Positions 50,340 to 60,009 of a DNA stretch of 64,000 bases are shown piece by piece. The stretch lies in the NCBI GenBank assembly GCA_965204565.1, contig CBDBEU010000005.1, positions 372,001-436,000 of the forward strand, written 5' to 3'. Numbering within the stretch: the stretch's first letter is position 1; each line of letters opens with the position of its first letter. Made by a program: the position numbers and the translations under genes. The stretch comes from CBDBEU01 sp965204565. GTDB lineage: Bacteria > Pseudomonadota > Alphaproteobacteria > Rhizobiales > TMED25. The notes below the pieces were generated by a model, which searched no databases, had not been told where the DNA came from, and saw nothing but the letters and a program-made list of their open reading frames with translations.

Positions 50340-51228
50340 ATGGCGTGTGCTTATGGTTTGGACCTTCGCCGACGAGTGATCGCCGCGATCGAGGACGGGC
50401 TTTCGCCGCGGGCCGGTTCTCGATCGGGATATCGACGGCTGGGAGCTGGTATCGGCAGTGGCGAGCGAGCAGTGATATCCGGCCGGCGCGCCAGGGCCAA
50501 CCGCCGGGCTCGGAGCTGGACGCGCACGAGGACTTCATTCTTGGGCTGGTGGCATCGCCGCAAGGACATCGCCTTACATGAGACCGCCGAGGAACTGGAG
50601 CGCCGCCATGGGGTTCGACATCTGACCCGACAGTGTGCCGCTTCCTTGCCAAGCGCGGGCTGACGTTCGAAAAAAGACGGCACACGCGGCCGAGCAGCAA
50701 CGCCCGGATGTCCTGGCTCGGCGCCAGCTCTGGTTCAGCGGTCAGACGGACCTCGACCCGGAACGGCTGGTCTTCATCGACGAGACGGGTGCCAGCACGA
50801 AGATGGCGCGGCTTCGCGGCCGGGCTCCACGCGGCGAGCGCTGTCGGGCCGCGCTCCCGCATGGACACTGGAAGACGACCACGTTTGCCGCCGGCTTGCG
50901 CCTGTCCGGCATGGCAGCCCCGATGCTGCTCGATGGGCCGATGAATGGCGTCGCCTTCAAGGCCTATGTCGAACAGGTACTCGTGCCCGAACGCAGTCAA
51001 GGCGACATCGTGGTCATGGACAACCTGCCCGCTCACAAGGTGACCGGCATCCGCCACGCCATCGAGGCCGCCGGAGCCACGCTGTTCTATCTTCCGCCCT
51101 ACAGTCCCGACTTCAACCCGATCGAGATGGCATTCTCAAAGCTCAAGGCTTTGCTACGAAAGGCAGCCGTCAGAACCGTCACGGACCTTTGGGACGTTAT
51201 CGCCGACGCAGGATATGAACAGGATTAA
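50340..51228 (+). pseudogene. IS630-family transposase, frameshifted
   Basis: Starts MACAYGLDLRRRVIAAIEDG at ATG 50340 after GGAGG. The first half is an HTH domain in shifting frames (FSIGISTAGSWYRQW). The second half carries the DDE core: Asp in LVFIDETGAS, Asp in IVVMDNLPAHK, Glu in NPIEMAFSKLK. Frame breaks lie near 50410 and 50580, and between 50640 and 50700. CTAGAG flanks both sides (50246-50251, 51240-51245), fitting IS630 preference for CTAG targets and for rhizobial palindromes. The 276 bases after it are featureless. Confidence 0.82.
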
Positions 51229-51504
51229 ATAAAAGCCGATCTAGAGTATTTTCACATTGAGCGTTGATATCCTGCTGCGTGGAAGAAGTTTTCGCATTCG
51301 GCTGGGAGGAAGCAGCCGACCGCGCTGAACGTCGCAATCAGTTTCAGTCTTGATCAACCGGGCTTTGAGGGCGCGAGCCACAGAAGGTATCAAGCAGATT
51401 CCGGATCGCGCCGGATATCGGTGCACCCGGCTCGGTCCAACTTCAAGTGGCAAAAGAGCCGTGCGCGCTGATGCGCCGCGGCTCCCGATGCTCAACAGCG
51501 TTTG

Positions 51505-51858
51505 TTATTTGAGGTATTTGGCCGTGATCAGCTCGTTGCACTCGTCAGCTGTCTCGCGAAAGGCATCCTTGGAGCCCGGCATTACCGAGAATTTGCGCCG
51601 GGTGATATATTCGCGCTGCTTGTAGACCTCCAGCTTCTTCATCTGCTCATTGTGAGCATCGAGCTCGGGCGAGGCCCCATACTGGGCCAGGCAAATTTTT
51701 GCGAAAGCCTCGACCACGGCTGTGTTTGAGGCGTCCTGGGCCATTTGTTCGGCCGTACCCTTGGCGACCGCCCACCCCGTGCCGATGGTTCCGACGGTTA
51801 CGCCAATCGCACCGATGATGATGCCGCCTATCAGGCCCTTGACCGTATTGTCATTCAT
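51505..51858 (-). CDS. Hypothetical protein with N-terminal glycine-zipper-like membrane segment
   Basis: 117 residues from ATG 51858 (GGAGAC about seven bases upstream). Residues 8-32 (LIGGIIIGAIGVTVGTIGTGWAV cut short here) are a glycine-zipper-like hydrophobic helix; the rest is helical and charged (YKQREYITRRKFSVMPG) with two Cys. I recognise no named family. It could be a small membrane-anchored protein. Confidence 0.6.
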   Translation of the reverse strand: MNDNTVKGLIGGIIIGAIGVTVGTIGTGWAVAKGTAEQMAQDASNTAVVEAFAKICLAQYGASPELDAHNEQMKKLEVYKQREYITRRKFSVMPGSKDAFRETADECNELITAKYLK

Positions 51859-52027
51859 TGATTGAGTCTCCGTTTGATCGAATATGATGCTCTGTTTGAG
51901 CCATCGGAGCCGCAATGTCTATGGCTGACATACCTCCTGCGGCGACCGCTCGAATTGTGCCGCGACACTACTTGGCGGCGCGGCAATTCGCAATGCCGCA
52001 GCGGTCCTTAGGGTCTTGGCAACCGGG

Positions 52028-52951
52028 TCAACCGCGTTCGCTGATCGCCTCGGAAGCAACGCGTGCGCCGCCGACACGCGACTCGCGATAGGTGATATAG
52101 ACGGTGCTGGCGAAAATGATCGAGCCGCCGGCCAGCGTCCACCACGACGGGAACTCGGCAAAAATCAGGAAACCAAGCACGCTGGCCCAGATCAGCTTGG
52201 TGAAATCATAGGGCATGATTGCCGAAGCTTCGGCGCGCGACATCGCTTGCGCCACCATGTAGTGCGACAGCGAGCCGAGCGCGCCGATCACGAACATCCA
52301 TGCCAGTTGCTCCAATGTCGGCCATTGCCAGACCACGATTGCCGGGATCGTCATCACCACCATCACCATGGTCGTGCCGAGCGCGGTGATGGTGACGCTG
52401 GAATCGGTATTGGAAAGCGATTTGATGGCGATCATCATGCCGGCAAGGGTCGCAGCCGCTGTCAACATCAATAAAGAGCCATTGTCGATTGATCCATCGG
52501 CCGGCCGCACGATGATCAGCATGCCGACAAATCCCAGAAACAGCGCGAAAATCCGCCGCGACCGGATGCGCTCGCCAAGCAGGAACACGGCAAACACCGT
52601 GGCAAACAGGGGAGCTGTGAACATCAGCGCCGAGGCCTTGGCCAGTGGCACCTGCGAGATGCCGAAAAAGAAGCACGTCATCGACACAACCTGACAGCCG
52701 GTTCTGATCCAATGCATCGGCAACCGCGCGGTTCGATAGGCGCCCAGGCCGTTGCGCAGGATCACCGGCAGCAATACCAGGACACCGAAAAAACAGCGGA
52801 AGAAGGCAACCTCGAAGGGGTGCAGGTCCGCTGTGGTGATGCGGATGATGGAGTGCATCAGCGACACCTGCATGCCGACACTGACCATCATCAGTGCTGC
52901 ACTTGTGGCAGCCGGCATCCGATCAAAGCTCACGACAAGGCGCCCGATCAC
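52028..52951 (-). CDS. EamA/DMT-family transporter (10 TM)
   Basis: 307 residues with ten predicted membrane helices in two EamA repeats (first ending MLIIVRPADG, second ending GGSIIFASTVYITY). ATG 52951 gives MIGRLVVSFDRMPAATSA; ATG 52918 (MPAATSA) is possible. Exporter or importer of small metabolites, substrate unknown. Intact. Confidence 0.85.
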   Translation of the reverse strand: MIGRLVVSFDRMPAATSAALMMVSVGMQVSLMHSIIRITTADLHPFEVAFFRCFFGVLVLLPVILRNGLGAYRTARLPMHWIRTGCQVVSMTCFFFGISQVPLAKASALMFTAPLFATVFAVFLLGERIRSRRIFALFLGFVGMLIIVRPADGSIDNGSLLMLTAAATLAGMMIAIKSLSNTDSSVTITALGTTMVMVVMTIPAIVVWQWPTLEQLAWMFVIGALGSLSHYMVAQAMSRAEASAIMPYDFTKLIWASVLGFLIFAEFPSWWTLAGGSIIFASTVYITYRESRVGGARVASEAISERG

Positions 52952-53237
52952 GTGCCGGTCCGCCAGCCTGAGGAATACCCGATCTCATCAATATGCATGT
53001 TGACAGTATCTCGGCCGCGGCCGGTGGGCGCAAACCAAATCCCGTCCCTAGGCGCTCAGTTGAGTTTCACCCGAAACGCGCCTGCAATATGCGCGCGAGA
53101 TGAACCTGCTGGCAAATGCCACTGGCGCATGGGTGCCATGCGCGGGCAGGAACAGGGCAAGCCGCGCTTGTCCGGATTCGCAATCCTTTGGCCGCAATGT
53201 TGCCAGGCGCTTAACTCTTATCACTCGGCCCCTTCAA

Positions 53238-54604
53238 TTGAACCAAGCCCAGCCGCTTTCCTATCACATCCGCCGCATCTTCGTTCTGGCCTTTCCGATC
53301 ATGGTGGCGCGCTCTGCGATTCTCGTCATGGCCACCGTCGATGCGATCATGACAGGCTGGTCGAGTGCGCGAGAGCCCGCCTATCCGGGACTTGGCGTCG
53401 CGCCGATGAACGCACTGTTGATCGTTATCGTCTCAATCGGCGCCTGCAATCGACCGTGGTCCTGGTCTCACAGGCGATCGGCGCCGGAGAGCCGCAAACC
53501 GCCGGCGATATCTGGCGGGCGAGCCTCATTCATGCACTGGTGATCGGTGCGCTGGTGTTTGCGATTTCGCTGTTCGCCGAGAGCGTCTATCTGCAACCGG
53601 CCAGGATGCTTAAATAGCCGCCGTCGCGCGCCAGTTCGGCTGGGGCATTCCGGGTATATTGCTGTTCGTCAACAACAATTTCACTCTCGAAGCGATCGGT
53701 CGCCCCCGTGTCGGCATGGTCATCATGCTGATCGTCAATCTGTTCAATGTCGCGCTCAACGGCACCTTCGTGCTTAGCTGGTCTGGTATTGCAGAGCTTG
53801 GCGGCGCGGTCGAAGCGATCGCCACCTCGTCTTTGATGCGCTGGACCGCCTTTGCTGCGCTGGACCGCCTTTGCCGCGATGCTCTCCTATTTTCTGGTTG
53901 TCGTTGTGCGCGGCGGCGACACCTATCGGGCGCTGGCACCGCTTGGCGTTTGGCGGCGCCATCGGTAAGCGCATCAGGCGATTGGGCCTGCCATGGCGCT
54001 GGTTCAGGGGGTTGAGAGCGCCTCCTTTGCCGCGGTTGTGTTTTTTACCGGCCATCTGGGACCGGAAGCCCTGGCCGCCCATCAGGCGACCATGACCATA
54101 TTGACGCTGGTGTCCATGAACGCCATCGGCATGGCCGACGCCACATCGATCCGCGTTGGCCGTGCGGTCGGGCGCGGCAGTCTTTCTGACATCTTTATCG
54201 CCTGTTTCACCGGCACCGGCCTTGCCATGGTTCTGGCCCTGCCGTTCGCTGCCTTGGCGCTTTCCGCACCGGAGCTGCTGGCCCGCACCTTTGTCGACGA
54301 TGCCGCGGTGATCGCCATTGCACGCCAGACCATGTGGACCATCGGCTGGCTGTTTGCCTTTGATGCGATGATGGGCTCCGTTCTGGGCGCGCTGTGCGGC
54401 GTTGCCGATGTCTGGGCGTCGCTTGCCATGCAGGCCGCCGCCTTCTGGCTGGTCGGCGTGCTGGTCGCTTGGGCGCTGGCAATTCCCGGCGGTCTTGGTG
54501 CTGCGGGCCTGTAGTGGGGCATTCGAGTTGGTATCATCGTTTCGCTGGCCCTGTTGCTGCCGCGCTTTGCCGTGGTTGCGCGCCAGCCAGTGCAACGCGT
54601 CTGA
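53238..54604 (+). pseudogene. MATE-family efflux transporter, multiply broken
   Basis: Readable from TTG 53238 (LNQAQPLSYHIRRIFVLAFP) through membrane helices typical of MATE: FPIMVARSAILVMATVDAIM, TVVLVSQAIGAGE, IGRPRVGMVIMLIVNLFNV, ALVQGVESASFAAVVFFTG, LGALCGVADVWAS. Lesions: frame changes near 53445, 53635, 53850 and 53960, and TAG at 54512-54514 in GL*WGIRVG, where family members have Trp-Trp. Ends TGA 54604. No product. Confidence 0.8.
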
Positions 54605-54615
54605 GGAGGTATTTG

Positions 54616-55509
54616 ATGACCATTCCGGTGATCGACGCTCACCATCACATCTGGCGCCAGCGCGATCTTGCCTGGCTTTCAGGACCGATCGAGCCGCGCA
54701 TTTTCGGCGATTACACCGCCATAAGGCGCGACTATGAGATCGACGAGTTCATCGCCGATGTCACGCCCCATGGCGTCACCAAATCTGTCTATGTCCAGTG
54801 TAACTGGCCGGGTGATCAGGGCGCGGATGAGGCCGCTTACGTCCATGCAGCGGCTGAGGCGAGCGGCTGGCCGATGGGCTTTGTCGGCTATGCCGATCTA
54901 ATGGCCGGCGATGCGCGCCCCGCGCTCGACGCTCTGGCGGCATTTCCTTTGACCCGCGGCATTCGCATGCAGCTTCATTGGCACCGCGAGCCGCTCTATC
55001 GCTATGCCGCGCGGCCCGATCTGATGAATGATGAGACATTCCGTAAAAATCTGGCGCTGCTTGCCGATTATGGCTGGAGCTTCGATCTGCAGGTATTCCA
55101 GAGCCAGATGACTGATGCCGCCCTGTTGGCGGCCGACTTTCCGGCCCAGACGTTCATTCTCCAGCACTGCGGCATGCCCCACGAGCAAACGCCCCAAGGC
55201 CATGCTGAATGGCGCGCCGGCATGGAGCAACTCGCAGCCCAGCCCAATATTGTGGTCAAATTTTCTGGCCTTGGCACCTTCATCAACCGCAATGACCCGG
55301 CCCATATCGCCGCGGTCACGCGTGAGACGGTGGAGCTGTTCGGCCCCGACCGGTGCCTGTACGGCTCAAACTTTCCGATTGAAAAGCTGTGGACCACCTA
55401 TGGCCCGCTGATCGATGCCTTCCGCGCAGCCCTTGGCGGCTGGAGCGAGGCCGATCAGAAAAAGATGTTTCACGACACCGCCGCCAGGGTCTGCCGGCTG
55501 GAAGGTTAG
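54616..55509 (+). CDS. Amidohydrolase-family TIM-barrel hydrolase (fuconolactonase/PDC-hydrolase-like)
   Basis: 297 residues. Strong GAGGAGGT before ATG 54616 (MTIPVIDAHHHIWRQ). Metal motifs: HHH near residues 9-11, LQHCGMP in the middle, and the Asn/Asp region LYGSNFPIEKLW, the usual signature of the L-fuconolactone or 2-pyrone-4,6-dicarboxylate lactonase group. The natural lactone is unknown. It follows the broken MATE gene by 11 bases and may have been its operon partner. Intact. Confidence 0.85.
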   Translation: MTIPVIDAHHHIWRQRDLAWLSGPIEPRIFGDYTAIRRDYEIDEFIADVTPHGVTKSVYVQCNWPGDQGADEAAYVHAAAEASGWPMGFVGYADLMAGDARPALDALAAFPLTRGIRMQLHWHREPLYRYAARPDLMNDETFRKNLALLADYGWSFDLQVFQSQMTDAALLAADFPAQTFILQHCGMPHEQTPQGHAEWRAGMEQLAAQPNIVVKFSGLGTFINRNDPAHIAAVTRETVELFGPDRCLYGSNFPIEKLWTTYGPLIDAFRAALGGWSEADQKKMFHDTAARVCRLEG

Positions 55510-55540
55510 GGCATTGATCGGCGGTGCGGGCGAGGCGGCA

Positions 55541-56524
55541 CTATAGCTCAACCCGCTCGGGAAATGCCACGGCGATTGCCTTGCGTGATGGCTCAAGCAC
55601 GCCGCACTCGGTGATCAGCCGCGCCGGGGTCACGTCGAAGGCATAGTTCGCCACCGGCGTGCCATCGGGCACGATGGTCACGGTTTTGATGGTGCCATCA
55701 TTGATGCGCCCGGCAATCTTCGAGACCGCATCGCCGGAGCGCTGTTCGATCGGCACTTCGGCAAGCCCGTCACGAATGGCAAAATCGATCGTCGGCGAGG
55801 GCAGCCCGATATAGAACGGCACGTCATTGTTATGCGCGGCAAGCGCTTTGAGATAAGTGCCGATCTTGTTGCACATATCGCCATCGGCGGTGGTGCGGTC
55901 GGTGCCGACCAGGCACAGACCGCACCATTCCATGCTGCATCAGATGGTCGCCGACATTGCCGGCGATCAGCGTATGGGGCACGCCGTGCTGGCCAAGCTC
56001 CCAGGCAGTCAGCGAGGTTCCCTGATTGCGCGGCCGCGTCTCATCGATCCAAACATGGATGTCGATCCCCGCCTCATGCGCCATGTAGATCGGCGCCGTG
56101 GCGGTGCCCCAGCTGGCGGTGACGAGCCAGGCGGCATTGCAATGGGTCAGCACATTGACCGGCTCTCCCGCGCGCTTTTGCGCTGCCAGGCGCTTTTTCC
56201 AGCATCCCGGCGCGCATTTCATCGAGCGCCCATTTGAGGTTGATCGTCGTCGGCCGCGTTGCCATCAGCACTTCGCAGGCGTGCGAAATCGCTTGGTCGC
56301 TGTCGTCCTGGCCGAGCGCGAGACACAGGCCATAGGCGGCGGTGGCGCCGATTAGCGCCGTCGTCAGCGTGCCGCCATGTCGGAGATCGCAATTGCCACA
56401 TCATCAAGCGTTTTCAGCGTGCATGTTACAAAACGGTGCGGACACAGCCGTTGATCGATGTTCTCCACCGACCAGCCGTCGTCATTCAGCAGATGTTGCG
56501 ATAGTGCTTGCCATCCACATTCAT
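55541..56524 (-). pseudogene. mtnA: S-methyl-5-thioribose-1-phosphate isomerase, frameshifted
   Basis: Minus-strand reading from ATG 56524 (MNVDGKHYRN) through ENIDQRLCPHRFVTCTLKT, TRPTTINLKWALDEM, NVLTHCNAAWLVTASWGTA, IHVWIDETRPRNQGTSLTAWE (cut here), VGTDRTTADGDMCNKIGTY and FDVTPARLITECG. Frame breaks lie near 56485, 56375, 56205 and 55935. MtnA opens methylthioribose-1-phosphate in the methionine salvage pathway; this copy cannot function. The eIF2B-like fold signatures are unmistakable. Confidence 0.85.
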
Positions 56525-56880
56525 TTATGGCCTCCGGGGCAGCTATTCATCGCGCCTTCGACATATTTATACCTGTTCATCGCAATTGAGACGGGATAGA
56601 GCATTTCCTCAACAATCTGCATTGTCTCACAATGGTCGCCTGCGGGACCGATGCAAATTTGGTTTGGCGTATTCATCGGGCGCGCTCAAGAAAAACGAAG
56701 CCCGGCAACCGGCAATGGAGGCGTAAAAGGCTGAATCCGGCATGAATATCGCATAACAATATCTCGATCGCGCGCTCACCGCGCTGTGCGACCTTGGTCT
56801 GGCTCCGGCCGAAGCAGGCGAAGCGCCGATTGTGCCGCTGTTGAATCAGCCCACATTCCCTAGGTAACGTGACGTTTTCG
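56525..56880. other. Intergenic stretch with an unassignable gene stub
   Basis: About 350 bases between mtnA and an IS1380 remnant. A short stub near 56742 reads MNIA, a stop, then LDRALTALCDLGLAPAEAG and ends by 56865; it has the look of a degraded coding segment but I cannot name it. Nothing else is recognisable. Confidence 0.3.
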
Positions 56881-57420
56881 CACCTCCGACAGCCGGTAAT
56901 ATGTTATGTTTCAGCATGTTGTGTGGGCTGGAGGGTGCGGATCACGGATCGCCCGCAGGGTGCAGGCGAAACGGGTGATATAAGGCTCGGTTTCGACAGT
57001 CGGGGGCGGTTGGCGGGTGCGGCTGGAAGTCCATGGCTCGAAGATCGGTTCCGACGGTGGCCCGTTGCTGTTCCGGGAGTTGGACGAGACCCCGGGATTG
57101 CACGATATTGCCGGCGGTCCTCTCGAAGATCCGCGAACCGTCCACAACCGTCTGCATTCCGTGGTCGGTCCTCGGGCGATTGGCGGATATGATGATGTGA
57201 ATGACGCTGACCGGCCTGCGGACCCGCCTCATCAGGATCGGAGCGCGGGTCGTCCGCCACGCCCGAGCCATCACGTTCCAACCGGCCGGGGCGGCTGTCG
57301 GCGGCGCTCTGTTCCCCCGCATCCTTGCGGTCATCCAACGGCTCCGTGCCCCCCGGTACCGGCATGACGGTGTCGGCGATCAAACCCGGGCGAAAGCGGC
57401 TCGACGGGTCTGACCCGACG
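56881..57420 (+). pseudogene. IS1380-family transposase remnant C, large internal deletion
   Basis: Fragments of the N-terminal part (LEVHGSKIGSDGGPLLFREL, TPGLHDIAGG, RAIGGYDDVNDADR) are joined directly to the C-terminal part (TRLIRIGARVVRHARAITF, FPRILAVIQRLRAP). The whole DDE core is missing. Third IS1380 stub of the window. Confidence 0.7.
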
Positions 57421-57539
57421 GGTGCCGGTCAGATCGAATTCCGGTTCAAGCCCGTTGCAGCGTCCATAAATCGCGCCCGGTTCACGAACCACGACACGGC
57501 CCGCCCAAGAGGCTTGATCCGTACGCAAAACAGCGGCAG

Positions 57540-57920
57540 CATGATCGAAATGGCCTTCTAATCGGGGAATGTCGGCTGATGCAAAGAGCGATTTCCCCAA
57601 CAGACCGGTAAGACCGATCAATCCAAGCGCCATGCCAATACCGATGCCGTTTGCGACGACCTCGCCGAGGGAACCGACCCGGCCCGGCACAAGATTTGCA
57701 AAAGTTCAATAGCGCCGGACATGGCAAACAAGACAGTGCCGGATATCAATGGCCGTCCTAACAGCAGCACTGTAATCGTCACAACAACAGCGTAGACAAC
57801 TGTGTGTACGCCAAGATCGAACCCATGTTCAGCGTTTGGCGCAAAGCGCGGCATCAACGAGGCTGCAATGTGCCCCGCATACATCATGAGCACAAGCATC
57901 CACCGAAGCCAATATGGCAC
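57540..57920 (-). pseudogene. VanZ-like membrane protein, frameshifted
   Basis: Starts MPYWLRWMLVLMMYAGHIAASLMP at ATG 57920 with GVHTVVYAVVVTITVLLLG and GAIELLQILCRAG, then a one-base shift near 57690 to GSLGEVVANGIGIGMALG. That order (His in the second helix, ELLQ, then SLGDxxANxxG) is the VanZ-like domain. The exact 3' end is unclear because the shifted frame runs on into IS1380 sequence. Function of stand-alone VanZ-like proteins is unknown. Confidence 0.6.
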
Positions 57921-58009
57921 TTGAATCAGTTTCTAAGGTCCGGCCCCGATAATTGTCTTCCCGATTTGATCCGAGGATGGTTTATTGCCTCCGATGAGGA
58001 GGTAACGAG

Positions 58010-58246
58010 ATGTATGATTTCCTTTGGTTTTCCGATTCTCAGCGGGCCCGGATCGCGCCGCTTCTGCCGACCGATATGCGCGGCAGGAAGCGCCCGGAAA
58101 CAGTTGACGATCGTCCTGTGCCGAGCGGGACCGTCCATGCTCTGCGCTGTGGCGGTCGCCGGGCCGACTGCGCCGCTATCCACGGGCCGAAGAAGACGCT
58201 CTTCAACCGCTTCGTCAACTATAAAGAGAGACTTAAAAAAAAATGA
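58010..58246 (+). pseudogene. IS5-family transposase, N-terminal piece (element 3, left half)
   Basis: GAGGAGGTAACGAG precedes ATG 58010 (MYDFLWFSDSQRARIAPLLP). Transposase reading continues to GPKKTLFNRFVN at 58220, where foreign AT-rich DNA begins (YKERLKKK). The truncated frame stops at TGA 58244-58246, overlapping the protease ATG (58243-58245) in an ATGA arrangement right after nine A bases. The rest of this transposase resumes at about 59338. Confidence 0.82.
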
Positions 58247-59298
58247 AACTATTAAAATCACCTCATGGTTTACTATCACTATTGTTAATAATGTTAATGA
58301 GTTTTTTCTCTATTGATTCGCATTCTATAGCTGGAGGAATAAGATCTGATGGAACAAAAAATGGTGAAAACTGTGGGATGAAATCTTCAAATGGTTCAGC
58401 CTCTGAGCTGAATGAAATCAACTGCATGTTAAACCCTGAAAGCTGTCTTCATAACGCCGCTTGGTATGAGGATCGGGACAATTCAATGTCCCCTGTTTCT
58501 ACTAAAGAGGGCGTTGGGGCTGCCATGGCTACCTTTTGGACTTTGAATGGCTTTACTCAAGGAATTCAAGTTTGTCCTGGGGTTTATTTAGCTACAGCTC
58601 ATGGAGTTTTAGATGATCCACGAAAAGCGAGAAAAGAAAATCGCTCCTTAAGAGAGCCTGTTCGAAACTCAGTTACAGTTGCTGCTTACCCTATAAATCC
58701 AAAGAATGTGACAAGAGCCAGTCAAAGTAACTCTCAGTTTGTGTCTCCTAGAATAAATAATCCTTCTGCCTGGAATGAGCCCTCTACAGATTATGTTTTT
58801 GTAAAAGTAGATAAAGCTCTTAGGCCAAATAATTTTGTAAGACCAGTAAGAAGTTCAAATAAAAGAATAGTGAATGCTTCAAGAAGTGGTGAAATAGATG
58901 TTCATTTTTATAGGCCACAAACTAGATTTAATACTGATTCAAGTGGAACTCCTGATTTTAATCCACAAACATTAAGCCAGCAAACTCCTAATGACATTGC
59001 AGACCTTTATCAATCCCCATTGAGAGTTAACGAGCCGTGTGAGCTATTAGAAATTAGTGGGAGTTTTGTTACAAGTTACTGTCCCGTAGAACAGGGCGTT
59101 TCTGGTAGTCCCAACATTGCGACAATTAATGGTGAAGACTATTTGGTAGGTTTGCAAACTAAAGGAGATAACCGCACCTATAGCCGAAAAGCGGAAATTG
59201 ATCTCGGTAATCCTTTTGTTGTTTCTTCTGAGTTCTGCAATGACTATAAATCAGTCTGTGGCCAACCCTGTGCCGAGTTAGATGAAGTGTTACAATAA
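58243..59298 (+). CDS. Secreted trypsin-like serine protease (AT-rich, foreign)
   Basis: 351 residues. N-terminal signal peptide (LLSLLLIMLMSFFSI) and nine Cys in the mature part indicate export and disulphides. A chymotrypsin-fold triad can be placed: His120 in YLATAHGV, Asp183 in STDYVFVKV, Ser288 in EQGVSGSP (GVSGSP instead of the common GDSGSP). Base composition and codon use (AAT, AAA, AGA, TTA) are clearly AT-rich, unlike every neighbour. The gene fills an insert of about 1.1 kb (58221 to about 59337) inside an IS5-family transposase gene, with almost no non-coding flank. No frame break, in sharp contrast to surrounding genes. Substrate unknown; predatory, surface or effector roles are possible. 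Confidence 0.82.
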   Translation: MKLLKSPHGLLSLLLIMLMSFFSIDSHSIAGGIRSDGTKNGENCGMKSSNGSASELNEINCMLNPESCLHNAAWYEDRDNSMSPVSTKEGVGAAMATFWTLNGFTQGIQVCPGVYLATAHGVLDDPRKARKENRSLREPVRNSVTVAAYPINPKNVTRASQSNSQFVSPRINNPSAWNEPSTDYVFVKVDKALRPNNFVRPVRSSNKRIVNASRSGEIDVHFYRPQTRFNTDSSGTPDFNPQTLSQQTPNDIADLYQSPLRVNEPCELLEISGSFVTSYCPVEQGVSGSPNIATINGEDYLVGLQTKGDNRTYSRKAEIDLGNPFVVSSEFCNDYKSVCGQPCAELDEVLQ

Positions 59299-59337
59299 AG
59301 GATTAATGAAATCTCACTTTGATACAATTTACTAACT

Positions 59338-59925
59338 CCGGGACGAGCGCGGTATATGGGAAGGTATCTTCAGCGCTTCGGCAGGCGCCGAGGATACGCC
59401 TGACCGGCTGTTCATCGACATCCCGCATCAAGGTTCATCGCTGCGCCGGCGGCGGAAAAGGGGGCCCTGGCCCCCATGCCCCCCCATGGTATCGGCCGCA
59501 CCAAAGGCGGACGCAACACCGGGCTCCACGCCGTCCGCGACCACAAGGGCAGCCCCGTGTTTTTGTCAATTGCGTCCTGCTCCCGACGCCCGGAAACGTG
59601 CATGATTGCAAAGTCGCACAGCGCTGCATCGAGGCCATGCCGCCATCCGCCGAACCTGTCGCCGGCAAGGGCCGTGACGGCCGGGAACTGCGCGAATGGC
59701 TTGAAGAGCGCGGGACCGGGCCCGTCATACCGTCGCGAAAGAACCGCAGGATCCGATATCACCACGATCGGGCCGTCTACAGGGAGCGAAATATCATCGA
59801 ACGCATGTTCTGCTGCCTCAAAGACCGGCGGTGCATCGCAACTCGCTTCGAGCGCGACATAAAACGTCATGGCAGCTATCGCACGCGCCGCAGCCTCCAG
59901 CATTCGGTGTTGAACTTCATTGGCT
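59338..59925 (+). pseudogene. IS5-family transposase, C-terminal piece (element 3, right half)
   Basis: Resumes exactly where the left piece stopped: DERGIWEGIFSA, EDTPDRLFID, then in other frames HGIGRTKGGRNTGLHAV, TPGNVHDCKVAQRCIEAM, REWLEERGTGPVIPSRKNR and YRERNIIERMFCCLKDRRCIATRFER. Frame breaks near 59420 and 59565 show that the transposase was, or has become, non-functional. Right IS end not identifiable. Confidence 0.78.
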
Positions 59926-60009
59926 TTCTCCGTGATTACGAGACGTTCAGCGATCCGCCCGACGCGCTCGCTGGAATGGCGGATCGATCGCAGAACCAGG
60001 AGACTTCAC

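Noticed and set aside
9901..54514. Reassignment of TAG as a sense codon (for example Trp), because many internal stops are TAG
   Set aside because: Intact genes such as dapD, pepF, the Gfo/Idh gene, the amidohydrolase and the CAP protein end with TAG at normal family lengths, and frameshifts are just as common as stops in the broken genes.
58243..59298. AT-rich protease gene as part of a prophage
   Set aside because: No phage gene adjoins it; both flanks are the two halves of one transposase.
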